From assembly GCA_030522415.1 (NCBI GenBank), contig CM060113.1:16325651-16389650 (forward strand): DNA of 64,000 nucleotides, given 5' to 3'. Below are positions 1 through 12,429 of this stretch, in pieces. Each line of letters starts with the position of its first letter. Position 1 is the first letter of the stretch. The stretch is from Channallabes apus. Taxonomy: Eukaryota > Chordata > Actinopteri > Siluriformes > Clariidae. Below the pieces are notes generated by a model. That model saw nothing but the letters and a program-made list of their open reading frames with translations. It was not told where the DNA came from and ran no database searches. The position numbers and the translations under genes were made by a program.

Positions 1-218
1 TGGGTGGGATGTTTGTAGTGGAAGGATGGAATTATATTACATCATGCCATTACTTTTATTAGTGACAGTATTTACTAGGCTAAAGTGTGAGAAACAGGAA
101 AGTGACATTTGAATCAGAGGCCAAAGAATGTTGAGAATGTGAGACTAGTACGAGAGCCTAGTGTAAGAAAAGCTTAGTCATCCTTAATGAAAAATGTAGA
201 TATTTTTCCCACTAAAAT

Positions 219-436
219 TTACATTCTCAAATGAAAAGAACTGAAATGATCCCGGTAATTATATATGAGTCTATCATCTTGGAATGTGAGGGATTGCATG
301 TGAATATGTTTAGCTTTCTCATGTCTGTGCATGTGAGTTTCTACACCATGTTCCAGAAACCTTGCCAGCTGCACTTGAGTGTCAGCATATCCGTTTAAAC
401 CCAACTCATTAAAAAACTGTTCCAGCTCCACACACA
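219..436 (-). CDS. possible terminal coding exon, unassigned
   Basis: I do not recognise this sequence. On the minus strand a CAG acceptor-like site (437-439) is followed by about 72 codons, beginning CVELEQFFNELGLNGYAD and ending at a stop at 219. A minus-strand AATAAA (TTTATT at 55-60) lies about 160 bases past the stop, as expected for a last exon. Residue composition is varied and protein-like, unlike most chance frames here. I found no partner exon upstream, so this could be the last exon of an unseen gene, an old pseudogene or chance. Confidence 0.25.
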
Positions 437-1229
437 CTGACTATAGTATACGCCCTCATGCACTGCCATTTTTATGCTTTACCTTTGACTCTTACTGCAT
501 GCAACTCAGTCCAGTTTGGATTTTACTTTACACACAGGCGTTAAGTTAACATTAATTACACGTCACCAGTTTACAGATAAGCAAGAGGAAGTTGGCAAAC
601 AGTCCGTTTGGTTGTGCAAACCAAAGAACAATACAACCACTTTAGTTTACTTGAGCTAAAGCACAGTTCATTTACTTTCATAGGAGAAAACCTGTTCTAA
701 TGATCAGCAGCAAGATTGCTGTACAGCAAAACAAGGTCAAGGGTGTTTCAAATCACACCCTAAGAGAAACAATCGTTGCTTCTGTTTAAGACGATAAAGC
801 TGTTTGTGATAGTTCTGAACACCGGGAACTACGACTATTGAAAGTTGCGCAGAGAGAAATGCTACTTAAAAATTTGTAATAATAATAATAATAAAGAAAT
901 TTACAGTACTCTCTTAGCATTGTGCAATGATACCAAGACATTTTATATGGCTCATATAAAATCTGGTTTTTGTTTTCTTCATAGACAAGTGTTAACACGC
1001 TGTCGCAGGTAAAATGCCTTCTTGTTCTGAAAACTACAGCACACTCGCCAAAAACTCAGGACTAACCTATTTATCCAATATTAGACGATTGAAGATGAGC
1101 ACACAAGCTCATTTGAATAGTGGTAGGTACAGAGGAGAATAGTGGTGCCAAATACTTCCTGTTCAACCTGTGGTACATATAAATTTAGCACACAGTTTAA
1201 TAGAGGTATTGTGGCCACAAGGTTCATCA
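437..1229. other. intergenic, no gene seen
   Basis: AT-rich sequence with a short AAT-type microsatellite near 876-892. I see no coding exon, RNA gene or recognisable transposon. Confidence 0.5.
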
Positions 1230-1316
1230 TACTGTATGTTTTAAACCTTCGGTTTCCTCCCACAGTCCAAAGACATGCAGATACTGTAAGGTTAATTGGC
1301 ATTTCCAAATTGTCTG

Positions 1317-1349
<33 letters not shown>

Positions 1350-1380
1350 CTGTGATGGATTGGCACCACACCCAAGATTG
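1230..1380 (+). repeat. SINE fragment with TG microsatellite
   Basis: Matches the middle of the tRNA-derived SINE seen complete at 29868-30225: the CGGTTTCCTCCCACAGTCC block, the CAAAGACATGCAG block and the GGATTGGCACC block appear in the same order. The tRNA-like head and the 3' end are missing. A (TG)n run of about 30 bases (1318-1348) sits where other copies also carry CA/TG repeats. Confidence 0.7.
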
Positions 1381-1384
1381 AGAT

Positions 1385-2190
1385 TGAGATTACTTTACCT
1401 TCGTGACATGGAGCGTTATCCTGTGGTCATAAAAAAAGTTGCACAGGGTCAGCAACAATACTCAGGTTGGCTGTGGAATTTAAATGATGTTCCATTGGTA
1501 CTAAGGGGCCCAAGAAATTGTGCCAAGAATATATCTCCCCACATTATACCACTGATACTGTACATGGCAGGATGGATCCATGTTTTCATGTTGTTTAGAT
1601 AGTGGGTTGTTTAGATAGCGGGTCATCAACAAATTCTGACCCACTATCTAAATGTAACAGTAGAAATTGCGACTCATCAGACTCATTGTTGTCCAATTTT
1701 GGTGAGTCCGTGTGAATTGTAGCCTCAGTTTCCTGTTCTTAGAGTGGTATCCTGTGTGGCTTCGGCTTTTTCTAGGTTTGACATATTTTCTGTTCAGAGA
1801 CGCTCTTCTGTGTAATCTCATTGTAACGAAATGTTATTTGGGTTACTGTTGTCTTTCAGCTTGAACCAGTCTGGCTGCATTTTCACCCATAGAACTGTTG
1901 CTCACTGCATATTCTCTCTGTAAACCATAGAGATACGTATGCATGTAAATCTCAGTAGATCAGCTGTTTAAAAAATCGTCAGATGCAAATGTCCATCTGG
2001 CACCAACAGCCATGACACATTCAAAGTCACATACATCACATTTCATCCCCGTTCTGATGCTCAGTTTGAACTTCAGCACATCGACTTATGTACATGCCTA
2101 AACATCGACGTATACAGTACATGCCTAAACACACTAAGTTGCTGCCATGAGATACACTCGCATTAATGAAGTGAGCGGTGAGTGTAGTTT
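1385..2190 (-). pseudogene. decayed Tc1-like transposase remnant
   Basis: Blocks here match, in order and orientation, the clearer Tc1-like copy at 16051-17134: the stretch reading ATGGATCCATGTT, the GACTCATCAGACTC block, the CCAATTTTGGTGAG block and the CTGGCACCAACAGCCATG block near the transposase N-terminus. Many indels destroy the frame. Termini are not clear, so limits are approximate. A local duplication and inversion lies inside at 1592-1652. Confidence 0.6.
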
Positions 2191-2678
2191 GTAGAGGACT
2201 GAATTAGACTCGTCATATCCGTAATGTGAAAATGTCATGCTTAAGGCCAGTTTATTCTAAAACATTTGCATTGCGTACAATTTAATAAAGGTCTTTTGGT
2301 CACAAGGTTTATTTTGTCGTCATGTTTTCCAAAAATTACTAAACCTTTTAAAACTACACATTTTTGTGTTTCTTCAAGTCCAGTGCTTTCTCCAGTTGTC
2401 TTAACATTTCCCAGAGAGAACCTGTACTTTCTCATAAAATTCTGTACATTTAATGAATTTATGAATATGTATAATGCTGATAAAAGTCTTGAAACTGATT
2501 ATATAAATTTTGAAGATTTGATTGTTTATAACTGAAAAGATTATATATAAAATGCTATTCAAATTAATTAACTGATACTATGCTTGTTTAAAAGATTAAA
2601 CACATGGACAATCACATATTTTCCATAAAGCAGTAAATAGACTGATATCAACAATAAACTGATAAATAAATATATATA
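2191..2678. other. intergenic, no gene seen
   Basis: AT-rich flank of the Tc1-like element. No exon or repeat family recognised. It ends in a short TATATATA tract that supplied the TA target of the next element. Confidence 0.5.
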
Positions 2679-4295
2679 CAGTGGTGTGAAAAACTATTTG
2701 CCCCCCTCCTGATTTCTTATTCTTTTGCATGTTTGTCACACAAAATGTTTCTGATCATCAAACACATTTAACTATTAGTCAAAGATAACACAAGTAAACA
2801 CAAAATGCAGTTTTTAAATGAGGGGTTTTATTATTTAGGGAGAAAAAAAATCCAAACCTACATGGCCCTGTGTGAAAAAGTAATTGCCCCCTGAACCTAA
2901 TAACTGGTTGGGCCACCCTTAGCAGCAATAACTGCAATCAAGCGTTTGCGATAACTTGCAACGAGTCTTTTACAGCGCTCTGGAGGAATTTTGGCCCACT
3001 CATCTTTTCAGAATTGTTGTAATTCAGCTTTATTTGAGGGTTTTCTAGCATGAACCGCCTTTTTAAGGTCATGCCACAACATCTCAATAGGATTCAGGTC
3101 AGGACTTTGACTAGGCCACTCCATAGTCTTCATTTTGTTTTTCTTCAGCCATTCAGAGGTGGATTTGCTGGTGTGTTTTGGTTCATTGTCCTGCTGCAGC
3201 ACCCAAGATCGCTTCAGCTTGAGTTGACGAACAGATGGCCGGACTTTACCCTTCAGGATTTTTTGGTAGACAGTAGAATTCATGGTTCCATCTATCACAG
3301 CAAGCCTTCCAGGTCCTGAAGCAGCAAAACAACCCCAGACCATCACACTACCACCACCATATTTTACTGTTGGTATGATGTTCTTTCTCTGAAATTCTGT
3401 GTTACTTTTACGCCAGATGTAACGGGACACGCACCTTCCAAAAAGTTCAACTTTTCTCTCGTCGGTCCACAAGGTATTTTCCCAAAAGTCTTGGCAATCA
3501 TTGAGATGTTTTTTAGCAAAATTGAGACGAGCCTTAATGTTCTTTTTGCTTAAAAGTGGTTTGCGCCTTGGAAATCTGCCATGCAGGCCGTTTTTGCCCA
3601 GTCTCTTTCTTATGGTGGAGTCGTGAACACTGACCTTAATTGAGGCAAGTGAGGCCTGCAGTTCTTTAGATGTTGTCCTGGGGTCTTTTGTGGCCTCTCG
3701 GATGAGTTGTCTCTGCGCTCTTGGGGTAATTTTGGTCGGCCGGCCACTCCTGGGAAGGTTCACCACTGTTCCATGTTTTTGCCATTTGTGGATAATGGCT
3801 CTCACTGTGGTTCGCTGGAGTCCCAAAGCTTTAGAAATGGCTTTATAACCTTTACCAGACTGATGGATCTCAATTACTTTTGTTCTCATTTGTTCCTGAA
3901 TTTCTTTGGATCTTGGCATGATGTCTAGCTTTTGAGGTGCTTTTGGTCTACTTCTCTGTGTCAGGTAGCTCCTATTTAAGTGATTTCTTGATTGAAACAG
4001 GTGTGGCAGTAATCAGGCCTGGGGGTGACTACAGAAATTGAACTCAGGTGTGATAAACCACAGTTAAGTTATTTTTTAACAAGGGGGGCAATTACTTTTT
4101 CACACAGGGCCATGTAGATTTGGAGTTTTTTTTCTCCCTTAATAACGTAAACCTTCATTTAAAAACTGCATTTTGTGTTCAATTATGTTATCTTTGACTA
4201 ATAGTTAATGGTTTTTGATGAGCAGAAACATTTAAGTGTGACAAACATGCAAAAGAATAAGAAATCAGGAAGGGGGCAAATAGTTCTTCACACCA

Positions 4296-4298
<3 letters not shown>
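2679..4298 (-). mobile_element. Tc1-like transposon, full-length copy A
   Basis: Both ends carry the same inverted terminus: CAGTGGTGTGAAAAACTATT at the left and its complement ending CACACCACTG at the right, each flanked by TA (2677-2678 and 4299-4300), the Tc1/mariner target duplication. A related inner direct repeat (CCCTGTGTGAAAAAGTAATTG near 2863, complement near 4085) gives the IR/DR arrangement known from fish Tc1 elements. Length is 1620 bases against 1619 for copy B at 33285-34903. The transposase runs on the minus strand and is broken by one stop codon. Confidence 0.93.
2897..3919 (-). pseudogene. Tc1-like DDE transposase with one premature stop
   Basis: Would encode a 340-residue cut-and-paste transposase that binds the terminal repeats and inserts at TA. 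Order: paired-type helix-turn-helix (about 10-55), GRP-type AT-hook (SGRP, about 58-61), second helix-turn-helix (about 65-120), DD34E catalytic domain (about 148-282). The catalytic D153 (WTDE), D244 (QQD) and E279 (NPIE) are all present. Codon 304 is TGA where copy B has TGC, ending the frame at 3008; past it the frame stays open to the normal TAG at 2897. Residue 246 is Glu instead of Asp in the QQDND motif. Near identity to copy B indicates recent insertion. Confidence 0.93.

Positions 4299-4362
<64 letters not shown>
4299..4362. repeat. (TA)n microsatellite
   Basis: About 60 bases of pure TA directly abutting the right end of the Tc1-like element; it probably expanded from the TA target site. 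Confidence 0.95.
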
Positions 4363-4366
<4 letters not shown>

Positions 4367-4877
4367 TGCTTACATTTAAATAAGGATCTAGAAATAGTTC
4401 TGAATCTTGAAAATGAAATATTAAACATTTACTTTCTTTGTTTGAAATATTTAACAATTCTAAACTGCTATATTTATTTCAAAGTTTAATGAAAGAATGG
4501 TCTCAGACATTTGGGCTCCACTGTATATTGTATATTTACAGCACAAAGAAACAATATACAGTGTATAGGTGCATAAAAACACATTACACAAGTATGAATT
4601 TATAAATATACTAGTACATCAGGAAATAATGTGTACATTAACAGCCTCTGAATCATATGACTGTCGTTAATAAAGATCGTTGAGTATTAACATTTGTCTG
4701 TTCTGTTGTTTGGCATTTTAATTCATATAGTCTTTTTGTACACAGTGCAGAATAACTTTCCTTGGGTAAATAATGATCTTTTATTTGAATGTATGACATC
4801 AACTGAAAAATTATATCAACATGTGCCCCATGAATTTACTTTCCTTGGCACATACAGTATGTGGCAATACCATCATC

Positions 4878-4924
4878 AAAAACAAACAAACAAACAAACA
4901 AACAAACAAACAAACAAACAAACA
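4878..4924. repeat. (CAAA)n microsatellite
   Basis: About eleven tandem CAAA units; the apparent protein frame across it encodes only a repeated QTNK pattern. Confidence 0.95.
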
Positions 4925-6448
4925 CCCCACAGGATGATGCCTAATTTCGTGAGAAAAACCATAACTCTGGAAAAACTGGATATAGTGATTCACAGACCTA
5001 GACTTGTGACCTAGACTCAACCTGTGACACAAACCCTTTTTCAATGTAAAATCAACATTGCACAAGAACATGGAGTTGTTCCTTACTTTTTTAATATATG
5101 ATTTTTAGTGGTACCTAATCTTGGTCTATGGAAATATTTTGCATGGAGCTGCTCTGATACTATCTGAGCAAGAAAATTGATCCTTGTAGCGACCACATGA
5201 TTTACACACACCTATGCACAAGATTAGAAGACAAAATGCAAAAGTACTCTCCAGCCATAGTCAGTTGGTGCTTGTGTTGAGACCTGGGTGTGTCCCAAAA
5301 TCCTACCGAACTGCGTTAGTCATATCTTATTCTGAAAACACTGCAATTGCATTAGAACCATTCTAGAGCATCGTGCATCGTCTTCATGACGTTATGGCAG
5401 CTGTTTCAATGCTTTAAGAACTGTGTTGTCCAGTATGTTGTGTAAATGGCTGTGACTTCTTTTTTTGTCAGTCAGTCAGTCTGTCTGTCTGATCTGAAAC
5501 AGCCTCAAATACCCTCACTGGAGAAGAAAAACTTTGAGCGTGTTAATTGAGCTACAGTGATAATAATGATATCAGTGATAATAAACGGAGCATGAAGCAA
5601 AAACAGTCTGTACCATGAATGAAAGTTGCATTTTAAATAAAAAGGAATGAAGAAACGTTTAGTTTATTTGCTCTCAATAAGAAATAATTATACAATTTAA
5701 AAATTCCTTTAAAATCATTAATCTGGTAAGAATCATCTAGAGGTATATTGGAATTTTTTGTTTTGTTTTCAGGACTATAAGGATAATATGATTAATAAGG
5801 AATATACTGAATTCATGTCTCATGATTAATGAAGTCCTCAGATGCAAAAAGCAGCCTACATGCAAAAACACGCTTTGCTATCATGCTCAAGCATGCCAAG
5901 TGCTGCAAGACACTCTTAGTTGGTTCAATGCTCTGACTGCATTCTTCATCACCCACAGATATATTTGTGTCTGCAATTTCTCATCTCCCTACGGAATTCT
6001 CTTCACCAACTCCCTCTAGGCATGGCCAACTGTTCTGATCATATTGACACATTAAGTTTGATATAACACTTTCACAAACCAACTTTTTAAACAAGCACGT
6101 ACTGTAGAGATCCTTACTGGCAATGATTGTCAAGTCTTTCATGTTATGACTTGTTGCTACTTCTGTCTGTCACATATATGCACCAGAGAAGTCTTTGCGC
6201 AAGTATACAGCTTGCATTTCAGCTTTACCTTGATAATCAGATAAAATTCTTGTTTTATTCAGATAGTGACCTAGGGCCAGTAGCTAGTATGTTTGCTGGG
6301 TTCTACGACAACATCTAGAACATTGAGCCCTGTCTGCATCGTCCACATTTTGTGCCCACATTGCTTGATTATTAAATAGGCTTAATCGTATATCAGGAAC
6401 ATCTATTTTATAAAAGCTCCTCTTTTATGTACACCAATTAGACATAAT

Positions 6449-6690
6449 TTATGCCACAGGGGCAGATGTGATCCTTTGTGGCATGGCTCTACGGAACCTC
6501 AGGAGGTGTGCTGCGATATCTGGCACCAGGTTGGCAGCAGATCCTTTGGGTGCTGTGGGTTGCAGGATACAGCCGCCGTTATCCAGCGCATCCCATGAAT
6601 GCTGATCAGACTGTCTTGGGAATGTGGAGAGTGGGTCAACAGCCTTGAACTCTATAACTGCTAAGCCCTGTGCATGGCAGCCTATAGACA
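6449..6690 (-). repeat. degraded interspersed repeat, family R1
   Basis: Shares order and wording with segments at 35525-35670 (GTGGCATGGCTC / CGTGGCTCCACAGG, then a TGTCTGGCAC-type block) and 50585-50715 (GTCCAGTACATCCCA, then CCAAGTCAACACC). The three overlapping fragments look like pieces of one old dispersed element, plausibly Tc1-related. The family assignment is inference. Confidence 0.4.
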
Positions 6691-7392
6691 TCTTTCAATT
6701 ATGGCAAGCATAGATGTTTTTCGGTGGTTTGTGCTGCTTTGGCTTGTGATCGGACCGGACGGGCTGGTGTTTGATCCTTGAGGCCATAAGTGCGCCTTGG
6801 GTACCCATGATCCTGTCACTAGTTTACTGGTATATAATTCATAATGAATGTTATTTAATTTACCTGGCTTTGGTGTTAATGTTATGGCTGATCATTGCAT
6901 GGTCCTTTGTTAAGGATACGAGTTAGTTTGATTCCTTTATGCCATTTTTCATTAAATTTGTCAATTCATCTTTTTTTGCAATTGCTTATAAAGTGCTATT
7001 TTATGCAAATCACATTTACTGCAAGATTATGATTATTATTACCAACCTTGAATGAAAGGTGGATGACTTGTATAGTATTTCCCCAGCTAGAAACCTGTTT
7101 CTGCTGTACCTGTTTGTGAGCTGGGAAACCATTGCTTAATTGCACAAGTTCACACTAGCCACACCTTTTGAATGAACTGACTACTTAAGATAATGTAAGT
7201 ATAAGAAGAAGGTGTGGGCTAGACACTTATCAGCACTTTTCTAGTCTGAAGATATCGCAACAAACAAAGAAAACTTTCAGTCTAAAATAAACTCCAGTAA
7301 TCCTTTCAAAGATTTTAAGATGTTATGTCTTCTAGCAGATATGATAGAAAAGATATGCAGTATTTATAGTAACATCATGAAATGTAATATTA

Positions 7393-7640
7393 TTTTACTC
7401 ACTCGCTCACTCATCGTCTATACCGCTTTATCCTGTATTCAGGATCGCTGGATGCCTGGAGCCTGGAGACTTAGGGCATGAGGCGGGGTACACCCTAGAC
7501 AGGGTGCCAATCCATCACAGGGCACTTACACATACACACACTCACACACATTATGGGCAAATTGGGAATGGCAATCAGCCTAATCTGCATGTCTGGACTC
7601 TGGGAGGAAACCGGAGTACCCAGAGGAAAAACAGTTAAGT
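7393..7640 (-). repeat. tRNA-derived SINE, 5'-truncated
   Basis: Reverse-oriented relative to the copy at 29868-30225. It begins at the SINE 3' end (TATACCGCTTTATCCTGTAT), passes GGGTACACCCTAGACAGGGT, a CA-rich tract and GGAGGAAACCGGAGTACC, then stops before the tRNA-like head. Confidence 0.8.
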
Positions 7641-7739
7641 TGATTCTTGAGTTTCAAAATTAGACAGGACCTATTGTTGCCAAATCTTTTCAGGGGGAAA
7701 TGCAGCTAATGGAGCTTCAAAAAGCTGTTGGTCATTTGG

Positions 7740-7975
7740 TGTAATATTGACAAGTGGTCAGTCATCAGGAATAATATTGACCAGAGACCATTTTTCGTGA
7801 ATAATGGAGATCAGTGATCAGTTGCTGGAAATAATTGTAATTGGTAATCAGTTGTTTGGGAATAATGGTGATCAGTTGTTGGGAATAACATTGATCAGTG
7901 ATCAGGTGCTCGGAATAACAGTGATCAGTTATTGGAGAAAATGGTTATCAAGGATCATTGGAAGTCATTGGATGG
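7740..7975. repeat. degenerate tandem repeat around GATCAG
   Basis: Repeated, imperfect units of about 30-45 bases, each with a TTGATCAGTGATCAG-like core followed by TTGNTGGGAATAA. At least six decayed units can be followed. No coding frame. Confidence 0.6.
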
Positions 7976-8322
7976 AAGATTAGAATTAAACACAGAAATC
8001 CCTATTGTGTGTAGATAAGAGAAAAATATAAATTTCCATGGCCACTTTCATGCTTGGTGGGACTGCTGATAATAAAAAGCACATTGTACATAATGTAAAT
8101 TATGATACTGGTTACCCTGTCTGCCGCAAGGTTAAGCCTTGGCAGTAGATAAATCTTTTATAAGATTGACCCCAATCATATATTAAAATTAACACAAGAA
8201 ACTACAATAAGTAAGTGGTACCCTGTGATGCACTGGCTCACATCAAGGGTATACTGTATAGTTACAATACATGTTGATAATGTAATTAAGAGACAACTCT
8301 CCAAGGTATGTTTTAAACATCA

Positions 8323-8328
8323 TTTATT
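8323..8328 (-). terminator. polyadenylation signal of the thymosin gene
   Basis: Reads AATAAA on the minus strand, about 400 bases after the thymosin stop codon, so it is the likely 3' end signal of that transcript. Confidence 0.55.
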
Positions 8329-8727
8329 ATTTTTTTAAACAAAAATATTTTTTATATGTTGCTTACTGGACAGCTCATAAGGTATGTTACCAGATACAGA
8401 TACATGGGCATAGGTGACAGAGTTACTGACTGATGATAAGACATACACACTTGTACTTGATTTCTCATGTGCTTTAATGCCACCTTAGCAACATGAATTA
8501 AAAAGCTAAAAAAATATGCATAGGTGCAATTGTACAGGATTGTACCACTCATCTGCCCCTTTAGTTGCATGTCACCTTGCCTGTGGCGCTGTTAAGAGAT
8601 ATGATTTAAACAATGATTTGGAGTGCAGGTGGTGAAGAGGGTGATTGAGTACGATGTCTTAAATGGAGAAGGGAAAGGGTAGGGGTGTTAGATATAGAGA
8701 TACATGAAGAATTATGACAGTCAGGTT

Positions 8728-10364
<1,637 letters not shown>

Positions 10365-11574
10365 TTATTTATCTGAATTATTAAATCAACCCGGAGAAAC
10401 TGCAAGATATCACTGGCATGACTGCTGAGGAAACGACTGGGCCTTTGACCTAATGGTGTGAAATTTTGTGTAGGCACTTTGCTATTAATTAAATATTAAT
10501 TATTAATAATTACATCTTTTTAGTTTCAGGCAATCATATTTAAGAACTGACTTAGGAATTAGTATTAGGAATTATTAGGAAAAACCACACAAGTTAGAGT
10601 TAGTAACTGAGGTGCAAGTTTAAAGCTGGTTTGTCCCAAGCCCATGTTTCTCTCTTCCTGTTACTACACGCCCATAGCTTATGCCTCTTTTCTACTGTCT
10701 GGACATGTTGTCACACCCCACCCATGTAGTTAACTTTCTCTTATCAGAGAAAGATTTTTGTTGTGCAATTGCAAACTGCTAAAGCGATTTGCAACCTCTT
10801 AACACCATTTTGTGTAGCTTTGGCACAAAACTGTTAAATGTGAATTGCAATCAAATACTTGAATACGACCTCAATAGGTTTTTTTTCTATTTGCAGAAAG
10901 CAACATTCATTCTGAATATGTCTTCAGAATGTGCCGCGTGTCATCAAGGCTCATGTGACAACTCGGCCCACACGTTGCGACTGATTACAAAAAGGCCACT
11001 GTTTTAAGCCTGGGCAGATACATCGCATGTCAGCTCGATGCAAATCCAGGCTTTCTAACTGCACTCTTTAGGAAAATATCATAGTGTTACTGACGGAGTT
11101 CCTTATCTGCAGGTGCCCTTGCCAAACATTTGGGTGTATGGAAAAAAAGCAAAAAAGCAAAAAAAAAAAAAAAACACACACACATACAATGGCTTGAGTG
11201 TGTTTTTCAGTGATGAGGAACCCTAAGGTAAACATAATAAAAGAGGCATTTTTTTGTTCACCTTGCACTATAATTAAGCAGGCTTGTGTTGCAGTTGTTG
11301 CACGTAGAGGTTGTTGACCTGCGTTACAAAGCTAGTGTATACTCCACCCAACCAGTCAAGTGCATTCAAGTGTTCTTAAGTGATTGATGATATTCACATT
11401 GCATACATCTGCCTGCCACTCACCTGGGCTAGTGGGTGGGACAGTATCAATACATCAGTAAGATCATATTTTTTTATTTGCATCAAGTGATTAATGTGAG
11501 TAATAATAATATAATAATATAATAATAATAATCGCACCTGTCATTTTTATCTAATATAGTTTAAGCAATGACTG

Positions 11575-11578
<4 letters not shown>

Positions 11579-11620
<42 letters not shown>
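11579..11620. repeat. (TA)n microsatellite
   Basis: About 40 bases of TA in the first thymosin intron. Confidence 0.95.
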
Positions 11621-11624
<4 letters not shown>

Positions 11625-11887
11625 CCCATTTCAGTGGCACCTTATCTGTACGAGAGCAACATGAATACATTGTATGTCATTTATTAATCATAGCCTGATT
11701 TGATTATCACAGTATCTGAATGTCAGTGCTCAGTATACGCCCTGTTATTGCGCAATTAACGGATCAACTTTACAACACGACGCAGATGCGCTGTATATCC
11801 ACTATTCCCCACGGATAAGGTTTATAAAATGTGTATTAACGCACTAACACTACCTGAGGAGGACATCGTGATCGCAGTGATGGAGGT

Positions 11888-11916
11888 GAGGACAGGACAG
11901 GACAGGACAGGACAGT
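11888..11916. repeat. (GGACA)n pentanucleotide repeat
   Basis: Five to six tandem GGACA units in the first thymosin intron, just before a CTCF-like motif. Confidence 0.9.
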
Positions 11917-11929
11917 GTCGGCCCCTAAC

Positions 11930-11942
11930 CCACTAGGTGGCA
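11930..11942 (+). promoter_or_regulatory. CTCF-like motif
   Basis: CCACTAGGTGGCA fits the CTCF core consensus CCASYAGRKGGCR at every position. It lies about 170 bases into the first thymosin intron, close to the promoter. Binding is inferred from the motif only. Confidence 0.45.
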
Positions 11943-12111
11943 CCGAAAAACGGTGAGATTTAAGATAACTTTTAATCCAAGAATATATTTTGTGGATATA
12001 AACTGATCGTAATTACAAACTGATATATGAAATTCAATCCTACTCTGTCCTCTGTTTAGAACTGCAAATTAATAAACCAGTAATAACCTGGTTAAGAGTA
12101 TATTATCTTAC

Positions 12112-12180
12112 CTGGTAGTGGCCTCTCGATGGACGTGTGACGATGGAAGCTGTGCGCTTGTGTGAGGATCTGTGTGTAAA
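12112..12180 (-). other. tmsb: thymosin beta non-coding exon 1 (start approximate)
   Basis: The minus strand reads CCACTACCAG then GTAAGATAA, a consensus donor at 12111. Beta-thymosin genes usually have an untranslated first exon, and a promoter-like GC-rich block lies just upstream. The 5' limit is set only by the TATA-like site near 12204 and is approximate. Confidence 0.6.
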
Positions 12181-12189
12181 TCCGCGGAA

Positions 12190-12260
12190 GACTAGCGGTT
12201 TAAGTAGGAAATCACGCCCCGTTCTGCGCGAGCTAAACCCCTCGCTCTGATTGGTCCATC
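12190..12260 (-). promoter_or_regulatory. tmsb: likely thymosin beta promoter
   Basis: On the minus strand there is an NF-Y type GACCAATCAG box (12247-12256), then a CpG-containing stretch with ACGGGGCGTGA and a TATA-like TACTTAAACC (about 12196-12205), roughly 90 bases before the exon 1 donor. Spacing between the CCAAT box and the TATA-like site is typical of a vertebrate promoter. Confidence 0.5.
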
Positions 12261-12429
12261 TACCCCCCCCCCCTCCCCCCAATTAGATAACCCTTCAGGT
12301 TGAGTCCCAAATAGCTCTATTCTGAACTAGGGCGCATCTGGAGTGTAATTACGGATAATTGGGATGTGACCATAACGCCTCAGACCTTACAGTACGAGAC
12401 AAATATACGTCTATAATAAGTCTTTTATA

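Larger units (their letters stand above)
4363..7392. other. intergenic, repeats only
   Basis: No host exon recognised. Contains a (CAAA)n microsatellite (4878-4924), a short GTCA/GTCT tract near 5468-5490 and a degraded interspersed repeat at about 6449-6690. Reading frames such as the one at 5822-6019 have no supporting splice or domain signal. Confidence 0.5.

Noticed and set aside
3050..3319. 89-codon plus-strand frame, and its twin at 34264-34533 on the minus strand
   Set aside because: Antisense shadows of the Tc1-like transposase; they recur because the two elements are near identical.
4188..4457. Open frame with Ile-Tyr repeats
   Set aside because: It is only translation of a (TA)n microsatellite. 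The same applies at 44259-44473 and 37288-37524.
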